A stretch of DNA of 64,000 nucleotides, taken from Chrysoperla carnea. Lineage: Eukaryota; Arthropoda; Insecta; Neuroptera; Chrysopidae. Shown piece after piece: positions 17,085-30,164 of this stretch; position 1 is the first letter of the stretch, and each line of letters opens with the position of its first letter. The notes under the pieces were generated by a model that was not told the DNA's origin, ran no database searches, and saw nothing but the letters and a program-made list of their open reading frames with translations. The stretch covers positions 111,408,368 to 111,472,367 of the forward strand of contig NC_058337.1 in assembly GCF_905475395.1 (NCBI RefSeq), read 5' to 3'. The translations under genes were made by a program, and so were the position numbers.

Positions 17085-19012
17085 TCGTTTTTTCCGACAT
17101 GTACTTTTTATCTTAAATATATTTATAAAACGTTTCAATGTTATCAAGCATTGTATCAATTATTTAGGTGTAAATTTGGAATTTATTGGATTATTTTTAA
17201 TTATATGAACGAAGTTAGCCCTTTCCTTAATTGTTTAAATCTAAATTTAGTGATTTTTCAATTAAAATTACATATAATTATTTAAGGGTAATAGAATTTT
17301 CGACAGTATTCAAATTAGAGTCGACGAAAATTGACGAAAATTTTAGAATCAACCTTTACTAAATTATCTAAAGGCATTATTTGGGTTTGATTTATTTCTA
17401 GCGTTGTTGATTTTGAGCATCATCAGTTGATTTGGCAACGAATTGTTTTCCCTAATTTTCGAACTTTAAATTATTTTTCACTTTTATCAAAAATATCATC
17501 TAAAATTTTAAGAAGAAAATAGAAAAATTTTTTAAGGTAGCTAATGAACGGATCTAACTATAATGAAGGGATTCTCTTTTCGATGGTAAACACACCGATA
17601 AACTTTCGTTAACTCTATAATTATCAAACAATGATTTCTTTATCATTTCTTAAAATATTTCAAATCTCATAGAAATTTTTATATTTATAAAAATTATCTA
17701 TTAATACCCAATTCATAAAAAACAATAATATTTGGAAAAATATACGTCAATGATGATCTGTTTGAAGTGGTTTAATTCAAGCTTGACATCATGTGGTTCT
17801 TAGTCAATTTTTTCTTCTTGTCTCTTATTTTGATTTTTTTAAATCTAAAATGTAGTTTCGATGGCCATTCAAGTTCAAAAATTGGGGTATAACTCGCAAA
17901 CATAGGATAAAACAGTTAAGTTTTCTACGATCTTAAGAATTTTACGATAAAATTTATCCTACTTAATTCACTCTAATCAAACACTGCCTGAGAATTTATT
18001 TTTATATACGATATTACATCATTGTCTGCAAGTACCTACTCTTATTTCCGCACATGACTCGGCAATAATTACATATTATAGATCCAGTGCTCATGGGCAT
18101 TAATAATCAATCATTGATAATAATCTAAACACACAAATTGTTGTGTATCTAGATTAAGTACTAGTACCGAAATAAGAGCTGAAAAGGTCCCAGGGAAAAA
18201 CTAAATTGGGGGCCTCATCCAAAAATCACTCGTTATAATAATATTGTGGAAATGCAAAGTTATAAAAAAGTACTTGGTCGATAAAAAAATTTTACTGCAA
18301 CTTGTAGAAAGAGTCATGATATTTATGATGTCTGACTCATTGAAAAGACTCATTATACAAGCGCTTTCAAAACATTTCATAACATAAAAACCGCAAGAAC
18401 TTATAACTAAATCCTCTTTTTCCAAGATTTTACGGTAGAATTTTCGTTTATTATTTTTTGTTGAAGTTAATTTTGCGAACTCTTTAAGTTTCGATGGACA
18501 GTATCGCTAAATTAGTATATCTTGTCCCATTGACCAACGTAAACAGTTTTTGATAAACGCTCTTATAACTACGAAAATTCTTCCAGTAAAATCTTATAAA
18601 AATTGGTACCAAAATATGGTCATTTTCCGAAAAAATATTTCTTTTTTTGAGAAATATGAGATGAAAATTCTTATTAGTTCAACTTATATAGAGATTTGAA
18701 AATAAAATATTTTTCTTATTTTTCAGATTTCAAAAAACGGCGAAGATCAAAACGACCTTTCAATAATTTGTGGAAAAAATAAGCGAGAAAATTTTTCAGT
18801 TTCGAGTGTTTTTTTACAAAAAAAATTATGAGTGTTAATTACAATTTCGAAATTTTTTATAGAAATTTGACAACATTCAAATTGAATGAGAATATATCCA
18901 ATAGATAAATTTTGTTTCGTAAAAATTTACATAAAAAGAATTAAATCAAAAAATTATTATTTTCCTTGAACTGTTTCGTTAGAGAAGAAAATAGAAGAAA
19001 CTGTTGTACGAA
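17085..19012. other. Spacer between divergent genes
   Basis: This about 1.9 kb lies between the protease (minus) and the membrane-protein exon (plus), so it should hold the regulatory regions of both. I see no exon. The segment 18170-18800 looks like an old repeat ('ggtcccagggaaaaactaaattggggg'), but no second copy was found in the window. Confidence 0.4.
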
Positions 19013-19337
19013 ATGACATCGCGATTAAATCAACGTGCAATAAGCATTTTAGCTGGTTTAGCTATAATTTTATTATTGTTATTAATAATCTTCTTATGGA
19101 CGGGTGTACAAAATGGTTTATTTAGTAAATCACATCATAGTAGTGGTAGTGCCCATAAATTAACCGGGAAATCGAGTGTGATCAGTTCAATATCAAAAAC
19201 AATTAGTGGTAATATAATGACACCATCGTACTCAATATCACATAAAACGAGTGTCGATGATCTGCTAAAATCGAAAAATACGGAAAGTGTTGGGAAGAAA
19301 ATTTTTATACCTCCTACGAATATTGACTCAACAAAAG
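19013..19337 (+). CDS. First coding exon of a type II membrane protein, family unknown
   Basis: The ATG at 19013 has a purine at -3. It opens 108 codons that end in phase 1 at a consensus GTAAGT donor (19338). A short basic N-terminus (Arg4, Arg8) is followed by one strong membrane segment, about residues 10-33, with ILLLLLIIFLW at its core. Next comes a Ser/Thr-, Lys- and His-rich stalk of about 75 residues. The positive-inside rule places the N-terminus in the cytosol. This layout is typical of Golgi glycosyl- or sulfotransferases and of type II surface enzymes, where the catalytic domain follows in later exons. No catalytic domain is visible here, so no function is assigned. A frame starting nine bases earlier lacks an ATG. 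Confidence 0.65.
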
Positions 19338-19526
19338 GTAAGTTTTTAGATATATACATTTATTCCAAGACCGTTTTTGTTCAAATTGAATGAACAAAAG
19401 CACAAAAAGCAAGATTTTTTGCTATAAATTCTAATAATTCTGTCTAAAGTATTCGCTTTACAAAAAATGTTTGCGTATTTATAAAGAACAACTTTCTAAT
19501 TAAAGCATTCATCTAATGTTTGTCAG

Positions 19527-19684
19527 TTATGAATGAGATTGAGATTTTAATTGAACCTGAAAACTTAGATCAAATTCGATTCCGGCTTAAGATGTGTGCC
19601 TTTAAAACTGACATTTTCCTTTTGAAGCATTTTCCCCGATTAAATTTATCAAGTTTCAAGCATATATCAACAGATTTAAGCAAG
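19527..19684 (+). CDS. Candidate second exon of the type II membrane protein
   Basis: The acceptor TTTGTCAG at 19519-19526 leads into 158 open bases that end at AAG/GTAAAA. The incoming phase fits: the G left by the first exon plus TT gives GTT (Val). The 52 codons that follow are open (start MNEIEILIEPENLDQIRFRL). The exit phase is 0. I do not recognise the domain. A possible tiny terminal exon follows an acceptor at 20071-20072 (GTG GTC CCT to TAA at 20106-20108), but this is weak. The intron between exons 1 and 2 would be 189 bp. Confidence 0.35.
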
Positions 19685-21690
19685 GTAAAATTCCCGATGA
19701 CTTTTTAAAATTATTTTTTGCAAATCATTTATTTCTCAAATCAGATTTGTGATTTAAAAAGCGAATCGATTTTTTGTTTTTGTAAAAATTAAAATTATCG
19801 GCTTGACTGGAAAGCGTCTAGCATATTTCCGGCTGCGATATTTTAATGTTTCATCTTAACATCGATTGTTGATTACCAAATAAAACAAAATCATGTTCTA
19901 ATATCGATTGTGAAATCAAGTAGTTTATATACTTAGAATTAAGTATGATGTAAATCTTCAATTTTACCGACTTAAAAAACATGTCAATCAAAATTCACTT
20001 TTGTTTAATTTTATTGAGATATTCATAAATTTTCAAACAAATTCTAAACGAAAATCCTTTCTGTGTTTGTAGGTGGTCCCTCGATTCTATTTAAACACAA
20101 ATAAATAATTTTTTGTTTTATTTTTAAGTGAATCTTGTAGATATTTATCGCACGTATGTTAAATATTAATGGTTTTTTTAATATAGGTTTTATTTCGTAA
20201 CAATTTCTTTTTAAAAGTTAATCAAGCATGAGTTTTATGATTTAAAGATGTAAATGACCACAATTTATAAACAAAATTGATTTTTGCTTAATTTATTAGT
20301 TACCTACTAAACACTCGGTTTTCTTATTTGTTACTTTAATTAAACCTCCGTAAATCTTTAAAAATAATTTTTAAAAAAGTGAACATATGGTGGTACCTAC
20401 CATGTTTGCCTTTAAGAAGTAATGTTTTTCGTTCGTTGATATATTTTCAACTAATTTTTATGTTTTAAGCTCTTCGAAATCCAAAAATATTATTTTAGTC
20501 AACTTTCATCAATGGATGTGTTGCTGAAGCATATCAAATTGCTCTCAAAAGATAGGCTTGTGAAAATTGCAGAAAAGGCGTTAAATCCCAATTGCAATAA
20601 TTGCATTAATCGAAGTAAAATAATTGAGTACGATTTTTGTTAAAGCAAAAACTGTCTTACTGGGGTATAATCCATAGTATTATGACCCTTTACGGTTTGC
20701 AGTAAAGTAATGAAAAATAGGCGTGAAATAAATTCTAGTTGTAAAACCGGTCAAGGATAATATAGAATATATATCTAGTCGAAATTTGTGTAAATTTCGA
20801 CTAGATTTATCAGTATCAATTTGGTACAAAATCCTAAAAAACTGAGAGTTAATAATAATTAAAGTAGCTGACATTAAGACATTTTTAAGGTATATTTTTT
20901 ATGTATTATTTTTTTGAAAGACTAAATACCTGTAACCGTAAATCATTCCTTCTTAAGTAAGTATATTTATTACCAATTAAGTGTCTTCTTTTAAAATTTA
21001 TGGCATTTTTTGTTATGACGAAGTGTTATAGTTTTTTAAACACTTTCTACTGTTTTTTTAACGATCAATTTCTTTTGATGACGTAATACTCTGATTGTTT
21101 CCGTACATGAATCCACAAAATTGGTAATGGTTTTGACCAAACTTTGAAATGAAAAAGTTAGTATTTCTAAATTCTATGCTTATTTTTACTGAGGAAGAGC
21201 AATTTATTTGCAAAATTTATCTGTAACATTTAGGTTTCAGAGCGTTTCGGAACGTTTAGAATCATTTTCATAGCATTGTATAATATTGTTGAAATCTTAA
21301 GTAATAAATTTCTTCTTTAACAAGATACGAGCAACAAACCTTCTTCAAGTAAACAATAAAAAAACTTCGTGTGATAAAAGTTCTACATGCTATACAGAGT
21401 TTTACAGAAATAATGTTAAATATTCAGCTTCTTAAATCTATAACTGGGTATACCTATAGGTATGATTCTATCTTTATTGAATTTTCTATATGCAGACGCA
21501 GAAAGTACTCCAGCGCTGATCATGATTTTTTTTTCTTCAAAATTTTATAATTGTTTTTAGAAATGTGAACTATTATAATTGAAATAGAACCACTGTCCGT
21601 CCTATCTGTTAGGCTAAGCTATGTTAGAGTTATCCTAGAATGAGAAATACTCAGACCATAGGATCCGCTGTGATACCAATCAGTGGGTCC
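19685..21690. other. AT-rich sequence, perhaps intron of the membrane-protein gene
   Basis: No further exon could be supported. If the gene at 19013 continues rightwards, this is intron. A perfect hairpin lies at 20773-20806. Confidence 0.3.
20773..20806. repeat. Perfect 15-bp inverted repeat with 4-base loop
   Basis: ATCTAGTCGAAATTT is followed by GTGT and then its exact reverse complement. The arms are perfect, so this is either recent or constrained. It is too short for a transposon and may be a hairpin of unknown role. Confidence 0.8.
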
Positions 21691-21990
21691 CCGGCCAGAT
21701 CTCTGCCACTATTCCATGAACCATTTGGAACTGTTTAAGAGCTCGAGTGATTTGGCATTAACGGACTTCAGAGTGAAGGCGTCGCCAAAGAAAGGTATGA
21801 CAAGAGCTAGGCAGTGGCATAGAAGATAAGACATTAATTCCTCCTCTTCCCACTGTAACATTCCTGGAATAATCGTGATGCAATGGTGGACCCAGTCGTT
21901 CAGCGTGCTTGCCATCTAGCTAGTGTCCTGTAATAGTTGCAACGATTTTGCCTGTTGTGGCTCTTTGAAGTGAGATAAAATCTTCGGAAC
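21640..21990 (-). mobile_element. Non-LTR retrotransposon fragment (ORF2 C-terminus)
   Basis: This stretch is much less AT-rich than its surroundings. On the minus strand 21915-21709 it encodes a 68-residue fragment with EEEELMSYLLCHCLAL followed by FFGDAF, LLNSS and KWF. That arrangement (E-rich, LLCHC-AL, then a Leu-rich end) resembles the C-terminal tail, after the RNase H region, of Jockey/R1/I-type ORF2 proteins. The reverse transcriptase itself is absent. The homology call rests on motif spacing only. Confidence 0.5.
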
Positions 21991-24910
21991 GATTATACTC
22001 CGCTGTCTTACAATACCACAAGTGTGTCTCCTATCTGTTACACCTTGTATATCTTGAAGAACAAAAGTAATAATGTATATTTAAAACCAGTGGGCGTTTC
22101 ATGTTTCACTATAATATTATATACTTACCTTTGAAATTAAATGACTTTACTTGTAGACAAGCATTCAGACAAGCAGGAGGCATTTTTGTTATTGTGGTTT
22201 GAAAAAAAAAACAGGCGATAATCACTTTTGAAGTTTATATATTTAATATACTAGTCAACATTAAAGTCGGATCACTAATTTCATTCAAATTTTTTGCAAT
22301 ATATATTGACCAAAGCAAAAAAACTAGGGCAATTTTACTAATTCTATAAATGGTCAGAGTCAAATTGTAGAATTAGTACCTTTTCGACGAAGCAGATTTA
22401 CAAAATATGAGAAATGTATTCTAATAGACTGTCTGTTAAACAGTGCCTCGAAGTAATAACTAGGAGAAACTTTTTATGAGTTTTTCTATTTTTGTAGCAG
22501 TGAAGATACAAACATATCTTAGAAAATATAGGGAAGGGAATAATTTTTAAAATCAAAATATGGCTGTGTTAACTTTATAAAATGAGCCAGGTAAATTTCC
22601 TCTTTGTTCTGAACAATCTTGCATTCGTTTATATTGACAGGGTAGTCGGAATTTACTTACTCTATTCGCACCATGTGTGAGTATTATTGGAGGCGTTTCC
22701 ATGGTAACGATACACTACTTTAATTATAGAATTGTATGGATGCATACATAATTTTATGATTTGCATTTATGACTGACATTGAAAATTTAATATTATTGTC
22801 TCACAAATTTAAATAAATAATTATGATAATTTACATTTGAAAAGTAATATTTGTGCAATTTGATTTCTTATTTTCACAATTTTTGATGCATTAAGTTTAA
22901 TTCCTTAGTGTTTTTCAATAATTTTAATTTGACATTTTCTATAACATTAACATTTAATCAATTGCTGGCATTGAATTTATTGTTCCTACCATGACTACGC
23001 ATACAACGAATAAGAAATCATTGATCACAAAGACCTATTTAATGAATTATATTACTTTTGTGTTATAAAAATTGGATTGTCAAGACCTTCGATTTGATAC
23101 AAAGTTATCGAAATATTTTGTGTTAAGCCAGAATTGACCTAATTTATGACGAACACTTTTTGTTTTATAAAATTCCAATATTGTCTCCAGGAAACTTGGC
23201 TGGACAGTCTAGCTTCTGGTATGTTTGTGTAAAGATGAAATGAATAAGAAAATTTTATTTTATATCTGCACTTTATCCCCAAAATTTATGAAGTGATTTG
23301 GTTTCTTTACCCATGAGTATATATATCACGCCATTTAATTTGATCAAGTTGTTAAATGTACCAATATATTTTTCAATAAAATTTTTTGTGGGAGATAATT
23401 TTCAATATTTTTGAATTAAATTACAATGTAAAAGATTTCGATTAAAAGTAGCACAATTTGTTGTCATTTGGAGCTAATTAACGCCTAATCTTTGAAGGGT
23501 ATCACGTGAGGTCTATTATTTTAGTCATTCAATCCTTAAATTTATTAAAATTTATATAAAAGGAGTGCCAACAAAATTTCTTATTGAAAGTGTCATCACT
23601 TGAACAAGAAGTATTTTTTCATTGTAATCGAAGTGCGTTGATAAATATGCTAAGCATAACAACTTTTATATCTACAAAATTTCTAAATTGGGCAGGCGTG
23701 TTCTTTCACCCAGATTGCACACACAGGCTTGAATTTGACGGATATCAATTTTTTGTTATTAAGAAGATAATTCTGACACTGAATTAAAGGGGATGTGAAA
23801 TTTTTGCGTTTGATATTCAAATATCTTATAAAAAAATATTTACTCGTCAAATGCATGCCTGCGAGGGGGATGAAAAATCTTGCTGAGCCTCGTCTAAGAG
23901 AAAGTGTCACTTTCAAGAATATTTGTAGATAAAAAAGTTGTTAAGCAAAGCTTAATTAAACCACAATTGGATTGGACTATGGCGAACAATAACTGTCAAA
24001 AATGCCGAAAATTTTGGTAAAATTATAATTTAGGTTTATTATTTCAGATAATAAATGAAAATCACGACATGGTATTCGAAATACGTGCTTATATAACACA
24101 AACTTGATCTAGAAAATTGAGAAAAAAAATCGAAATTTAATTCTTAAGGACAATATTTTTGGAGAAGCTACCTACTAAAATCCAAATAACAGTGTAATGG
24201 GGTGTAAAGACGGGAAAAAAGTAATATGTACATACATACGTAATGATATGCGTGTTAACCAAGAGGAAAAATTCTTTTTCCATTTTTTGCACATAAATCT
24301 ATGATTGTCTTCAAAAGAACTCATTAGTTCGTGCATTGCCTATGGCAAGTGGCGTCTGTCTTGCGCATTTATCTATTTGAACCAGAAGGCTAATTTAAAT
24401 AAACAGACTTCATGAAAAATACTGAAATAGTGATAAAGAAAAACAAATAATACTGCACCTAAAGGTAAATGAATCAATATTTATTCAACAAACAATCGTA
24501 TAGATCGCCCAGGTAGGCCATCAGATGAAATATATTAACTTGAAGTGTGCTATTGTTTCCGTTCCTTTTTTTTACAAAATAAACGAGTTTTTTTATTTTG
24601 TATATTAATATTCCAAGTCTTTGTGCGTTTTTTATACGTGTTTTTAAATAGGTATACGAATGTATGCGTATATATCTATCTCTATACTTTGTGTTTATTA
24701 AAAACACATAAATTTATGTTAAAAAATATATACCACCTCATGCCACAATCTTGTTAAATAATTTCTTATTAACAAAAGCCGTGGTGGATATGACCTTTAG
24801 GAATGGAGAGCACACCAATATGTTTTGGGCGAAGTAAATTATTGTGGGTACTACTTACACTAATCAAGATATTCTAAGTATACGGTTTTAATGTTATTTG
24901 ATTCTATTTT
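21991..24910. other. AT-rich spacer, no gene seen
   Basis: Near 23870-23960 the text 'caagaatatttgtagataaaaaa' recurs in altered form at about 34707-34735, which hints at an old dispersed repeat. No gene was supported. Confidence 0.35.
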
Positions 24911-24966
24911 GTATAATAGAGCTTGTTCTTTAAAGATAATTTTTAAAGAGCAAGCTCTTATTATAC
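24911..24966. repeat. Near-perfect foldback of 24-bp arms
   Basis: GTATAATAGAGCTTGTTCTT pairs with its complement ending at 24966, with about two mismatches and a loop of fewer than 10 bases. The size suggests a minimal foldback element or a stable RNA hairpin if transcribed. Confidence 0.75.
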
Positions 24967-25176
24967 TAAAAAGTAGAAAATAATTATTTCTATGAGCTAC
25001 TTATACATGACTATCTGTAAAACCGGGGGCGCACAATTTAACATATCAAGGATGATTTGAAGTGCCTCAAGCTTTTAAATTAAGCTATGTATGAGTGATT
25101 TATAGAAACAATTATTTTCTACTTCTTTGTACAATAAAAGTTTGTCCATTGAGAGTATTTTTTATGATAAAGGTAT

Positions 25177-25300
25177 GTACACTCACTGTCAAAAAAAGTG
25201 CCACATTTAAAACATTCTAAGCGTACTCATCATATGTTATGTTATGATAGTAACACTTAGAATGTTTTAAAATGAGCATTTTTTGTGACATTGAGTATAC
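25177..25300. mobile_element. Hairpin MITE, Tc1/mariner-like ends
   Basis: The element is a 124-bp hairpin with arms of about 57 bp. The ends read GTACACTCACTGTCA and TGACATTGAGTATAC, and both arms share 'aaaacattctaag'. The TA flanks and the C-A-C-T-C-A termini fit a Tc1/mariner-derived MITE. It has no coding capacity. Confidence 0.7.
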
Positions 25301-28003
25301 ATCAATTATGGTGGAAGTGATAGGAAAATCAAATCATGGTTATTCGTACTCTTCTCCGCAAAATTTCCCATTTGACTATTGTGGGAGTGCATAAAAAATA
25401 TCTAGTTAACTCCCTAAAAGTTTGTGTTTCCTCCCTAAAATAAAAAATTCAATTATTATAAAGTTACAAAAAAAATATATTAATGATAAATGTTAGAAAA
25501 AAACAAACTTCTGCAACTTTGCTTATTATAGTTCAGTGAATAATTTGTATTTTTACATTCTTGGCACTTTTCGATTTCGTTTCTTGGGATGAATACAATA
25601 ACTTTTTACGAGGAAATTAATAAACTAAAATGACAAAAAAGATTGTTAATTTATTGATAAAAATTTATAAATGCTATATTATTTTGTGGTTGATCTTGTG
25701 GTTTCGTCTTTGTGGGTTATAGAGAGATATTGTACAGTTAGTTATATTTGTAAAAAAATGGGCCAGTCTAAATAGTAAGGAGAAATACAAGTGTGAATGC
25801 TAAATCGTCATTAATATATAATCGTCATAAAGTCGTCATGCACAAATACACTTGTACTTAATAAAAACTGTCGAAAATTTGAAAATACCCAAAAAAAAAG
25901 ATGACAAAAAGGGAAATTAAAAGTAAAAGCGGTCAAGAAATGCGCATTTTTAAACTACTAATTAAACAGAGATATTTAGGACATAGTATTTGACGTCGTA
26001 TACTCTGTTTTTCATAAGAACTCCATGCTAAATTCTGGTTTGCTAGAAAGAAATACAAACAAATTTATGATGACTTTTCTCCTGGTTGTTCTTATAGTTA
26101 TTCGAAAAATAATTTTTCTCTGCTGTTTGTTATATGCCTTTTTGTTTCTCCACGAAAATCCACGGGACCCTCGGCACTCTATTCTCGGCACTAAATATGA
26201 GGTCATCTGTTGTAAATTCTTGTAAAAGTACAGAAAATCGCAATAAGGTACATGCTCACAATGAAGAAATAATAATTTCCGCCTTTGCTATTAGGTAATT
26301 TTCTCATATTATCAAGCTTGCTTAGCTGCATATTTCAAACGCCTACTGCGAATATGGAGCAAGTTTACCTTTTTATAAAGCAGAAAGGATGAACTATTTA
26401 ATTTTATCAAATATTTTGTCCAACCGCAAACCACAATAATTTCTTGTCGTTTAATTTGTGTAAAAACGAATCATCCGTTATTGCTAAACAATAAAAGGAA
26501 ACAACTTTTTTTTTTGGTCATATTTTTATTTTGTTGTAATGAATACCATTGCATGGCGCATTATTGTTGTCATGCGTCTGTCAAAGCAAGAAACAATATT
26601 GCAACAAAAGTTGTTTTTTTTACTGTTGTGGGTTTGAATTTCAACCAATAATACATATATATAAATATCGGGTGGCACCATAAAATCTTGCAAGTATTCT
26701 AGAGAATTAAATACTCAAACAATAAGTTTGAGAAAGTTCCTAAAATGATATTTTTGAAACGATGCCTTCGCGAGGTAGGCTGTTTTTTCTAGAAATGACA
26801 CAGGAGGACCTATTTAAGTAATAAAAATGCATTTGACGGATATGATCGATAGTTATATAAATGTTTGGAAGATACGAGAGATTCAAAACTTGAAAATATT
26901 TAAAGTTCCTGTTTTTGCAAGAAAATTTTGATCATCCAAGTGCAAATTAACATCTTTCCTTTTCTTGATCCAAGACGATATTGTTTTATTTTTTACGAAA
27001 AGTTTTTTCCTCCTCTCTGCTTCTTAGATAATAGCAAATCAGACAATGATATTTTTGTTCAGAATTTGAATCCCTATTCTATTTAAAAGTTTTCTATTTC
27101 TACAAAATTAGAGTTTAAATAATGTTTACAAGGTTTTTATTTATACTTTGAGGACACTCTGTCTATTTATGTTTTTTAAGAAAGAACATTATACGTAATT
27201 CTTCGAAATCAGGACACATATGGGAAATTATTGTTACTTAATCTTATTTCTTTTTTTTTATTTGGAATGCAATTAATTAAAATTTGAGACATTTTATATA
27301 TTTTTATTCGAATTATTTTGTCGTGTATATAGTAATTTTATCCTGTTTTCATTTATATTCCCATAAAATATGTTTCAATTTTATATTTATAAATATATGC
27401 CACAACAATTGTCTACATGTGTGTATTTTTTTCATTAGGGATGGCCAACTTTGAAAACTTTCTTTCGACTTTCTTTTCATTTTTCATCTTTCATGTTAGG
27501 ATTAGTCTCAGTTTGAATAAGAGTAAATCCAACTGACTACCAAACTCAGGGATTTAATAAATTTTCGTGTGGAATATGTTAAGAAATTGATGACATACTG
27601 TAATTGTTCAAGGGAGAGTTAAGCCAATGCACTTAATTTTTGGTACGGTCTTATGCAACAGCCTAATCACAGGCTTACGAACAACTCTAGGTCGGATCAG
27701 CATCTCGTATGGTATAAGAGACTATGGCGAAAATCTGACAGTGTTGAGCAATTCAAAAATCTAAGAATTACAAATGGTTCTGTGAAAATTGTTTGATCGC
27801 TTACGTAAGTTAGACTAGGTTCTAATCTATCGTCAATTATTTCCTCAAATCTGGTGACAATCAAAACAAAAAATAACAACTGACAGAATCAATTATGTTA
27901 ATTTTTCCAATTAAGTATTGAGTTGGTTTGCAATGGTCAAACATTATAATTACAAAGAATAAGATGTTTTTGGAATATGCTATATATCATACATAGATAA
28001 TAA
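25301..28003. other. AT-rich spacer, no gene seen
   Basis: Scattered short open frames only; none supported by composition, motif or splice sites. Confidence 0.4.
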
Positions 28004-28260
28004 ATCAGCTCAGTGGCGGTGCGAGTCAAAGCACAATCGACTTTGCTCGGTCGGCTACTGGCTGGAAAGTTGCGGGCTCGAATTCAGGCAGTGGCAGTCT
28101 GATCAATTATAATTATAATTAATGGGGCGACAAATTGATCGCACTGAAGAACAGGAATAGATCGACGGGAAGGCAGGGCGGAAGGAAGAGGGTCATTACG
28201 ATGATTTTATGAATATTCTATCAGTATTTCTAAGCTTAATAAACATTAAATTAAACTTAA
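28004..28260 (+). mobile_element. tRNA-derived SINE, second family (S2)
   Basis: A box A-like CAGCTCAGTGGCGGTGC at 28006 and a box B-like GGCTCGAATTC at 28075-28085 form an internal Pol III promoter. A body of about 170 bp ends in an A/T-rich tail near 28260. It differs from the S1 SINEs in both boxes and body. No target-site duplication was seen. It is not a functional tRNA because the acceptor stem does not close. Confidence 0.6.
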
Positions 28261-29094
28261 CATGTGCAACCTCCATACCGTGAGTATTTACTTTTTTCAA
28301 TTTGTATGTATTGACTTTTTTTTTATCAAAGAAGAGACATTTCAATATCAATAGAATTGATGATTATTGAATGAATGATTTTTACTTCCTATTTGCCTGG
28401 CTCCAATCAACCATGCATAATTCTTAAACAATTGCTCATCTATATTTAATACATTCAATAAATCAATGTAATCAATGAATGAGAATTATCAATTAGTTAT
28501 TTTGTATTAAAGTTAAACTAAAAACAAGAAATGCTTAAGACTAATAATTTGTTTCTTTTGGGGTTAATTAACTCTAATAGTTATAAATGCAATTCGTTTA
28601 ACTTAGTACATCAATTCTTTTATTAAAAATATATTGGGAACATATATTTTGTATAATAGATTAATTAATAGTTTTTAATTGACCTGAAGCCAACTTGAGA
28701 TTAAAATATTACTGATTGTAAGCGATATTAATTTAACAAATAAATGGGTACTTTTATGGTAACATAAAGAATGGGACAGTTTGCGCTGTCTGACAATTGT
28801 CTGAAAAAAAATTTGTTAAATTTTAGCATAATTTTATGAAATGTTTTGATTCGTAGAAAAATATGAACATAATTTAATCTGGTTTTGTTGTAGTTTATGG
28901 TAGAAGATATAGATATTTTTTAAAAAGTACAAAAAATCGTCTTCATTTCATAATTTAATTGTCAAATGTATTGTAATGGTTTAGTAATTTTAAGGATGTA
29001 TAAGTACGTACGGTAGTGGAGGCTCAAATTAAAAAAAATATATATTTTCAATTTGATAGTCAATTATGTGATATTATATAACTTGACGAGATAA
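28261..29094. other. AT-rich spacer, no gene seen
   Basis: Nothing supported. Confidence 0.4.
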
Positions 29095-29300
29095 GACGAA
29101 AAGTAATTATACAATTTTTCGATAACTGTCGTAATTTTGAAAAATATCGAAAATTTTGTTTAATTATTATGGTTTCACTATTTCTAAAACCAAGGCAAAA
29201 GGACAAATTTCATTCTTATTTTTCGTCTACATTCATGCAGTTATAACAAAATTCATCATCAAAGTTGAAATAAGATAAAAACAATTTCAACCCTAAACCT
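29095..29300 (+). repeat. Foldback repeat family F, second copy
   Basis: The arms GACGAAAAGTAATTATAC (29095) and 'cattcttatttttcgtc' (ending 29227) are inverted copies around a centre with 'cgaaaattttg'. The right flank to about 29300 ('acattcatgcagttataac', 'caaccctaaacc') is also shared with the copies at 520 and 38411. The mobile unit is therefore longer than the hairpin alone. Confidence 0.7.
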
Positions 29301-30164
29301 ACTCTGCTCGTACATATGGATATGGATGGAGATACGTATTTTTCTTTTCTATGTTATTTCTAATATGTTTACTTTTTATAAAAAGATTTTTTAAAGTTTG
29401 TTTTCATTCATTCTAAGTGAAAATTATCAAAAACAAAATATGTTTTTTTTGAGATTTTTTTCTTAAAAATTTACATGGATACCTATGCTGAAATTTTAAC
29501 CACACATTGTTGTCATGCACATACATCCTTAAATACCTGTGATAATTTTTTTCATTCAAATACTTTAGAAACGAATTTGAAGATTTGTGTATGGAATCTT
29601 CCTTGAAAAGATATTGTCGCTTTTATTAGTCGAAAATTGACTATGGAAGGAATTTTTGATTCTGAAATTACTCAAATGGTCCATTTTCTCTACCATAACA
29701 GCAAAACTCATAAGTATGAATTGACAACGAAGAGGGCAGTTCACAGCTAATTGAAAATAAACTGAATTATATAGACAACACGAATGAATAATTAACAAAA
29801 CTGAATTTACGTAGAATAAATAAGTAATAAAAACTTAAATTTCGAAGTACTCTCTTACATAATAATGAAACGCGCGTTTGTTTGATAAGAGCCATAATGA
29901 TGCCTAGCCATAATTATAAAATAAATTTGTGACATTCAATCTTATAATACAAGGTTTTTTATTCAGAATGATATTATCTACTTAATAAATTTCTTAGTAA
30001 TAGTCATTTAAAAAAATATCTTTTCTTATCATTATATTATTTTAAAACAAATATATTTATTACCGCCATTATAGTACACTAAGTCACTTCAGAGTGACTG
30101 ACTGACTGAATAAAAAGTTTTTTTTTTTCATGTTTCAAATTAATCTTATATTAATATCTATATG

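Noticed and set aside
19135..19359. Minus-strand frame opposite the membrane-protein exon
   Set aside because: It is a shadow of the plus-strand exon, which has the start context, the signal anchor and the donor.
23578..23920. Possible inverted-repeat transposon ('ttgaaagtg' at both ends)
   Set aside because: The similarity of the ends is short and gapped; no target-site duplication and no second copy.
28006..28090. Possible tRNA gene
   Set aside because: The box spacing is longer than in a normal tRNA and there is no cloverleaf; this is a SINE head.
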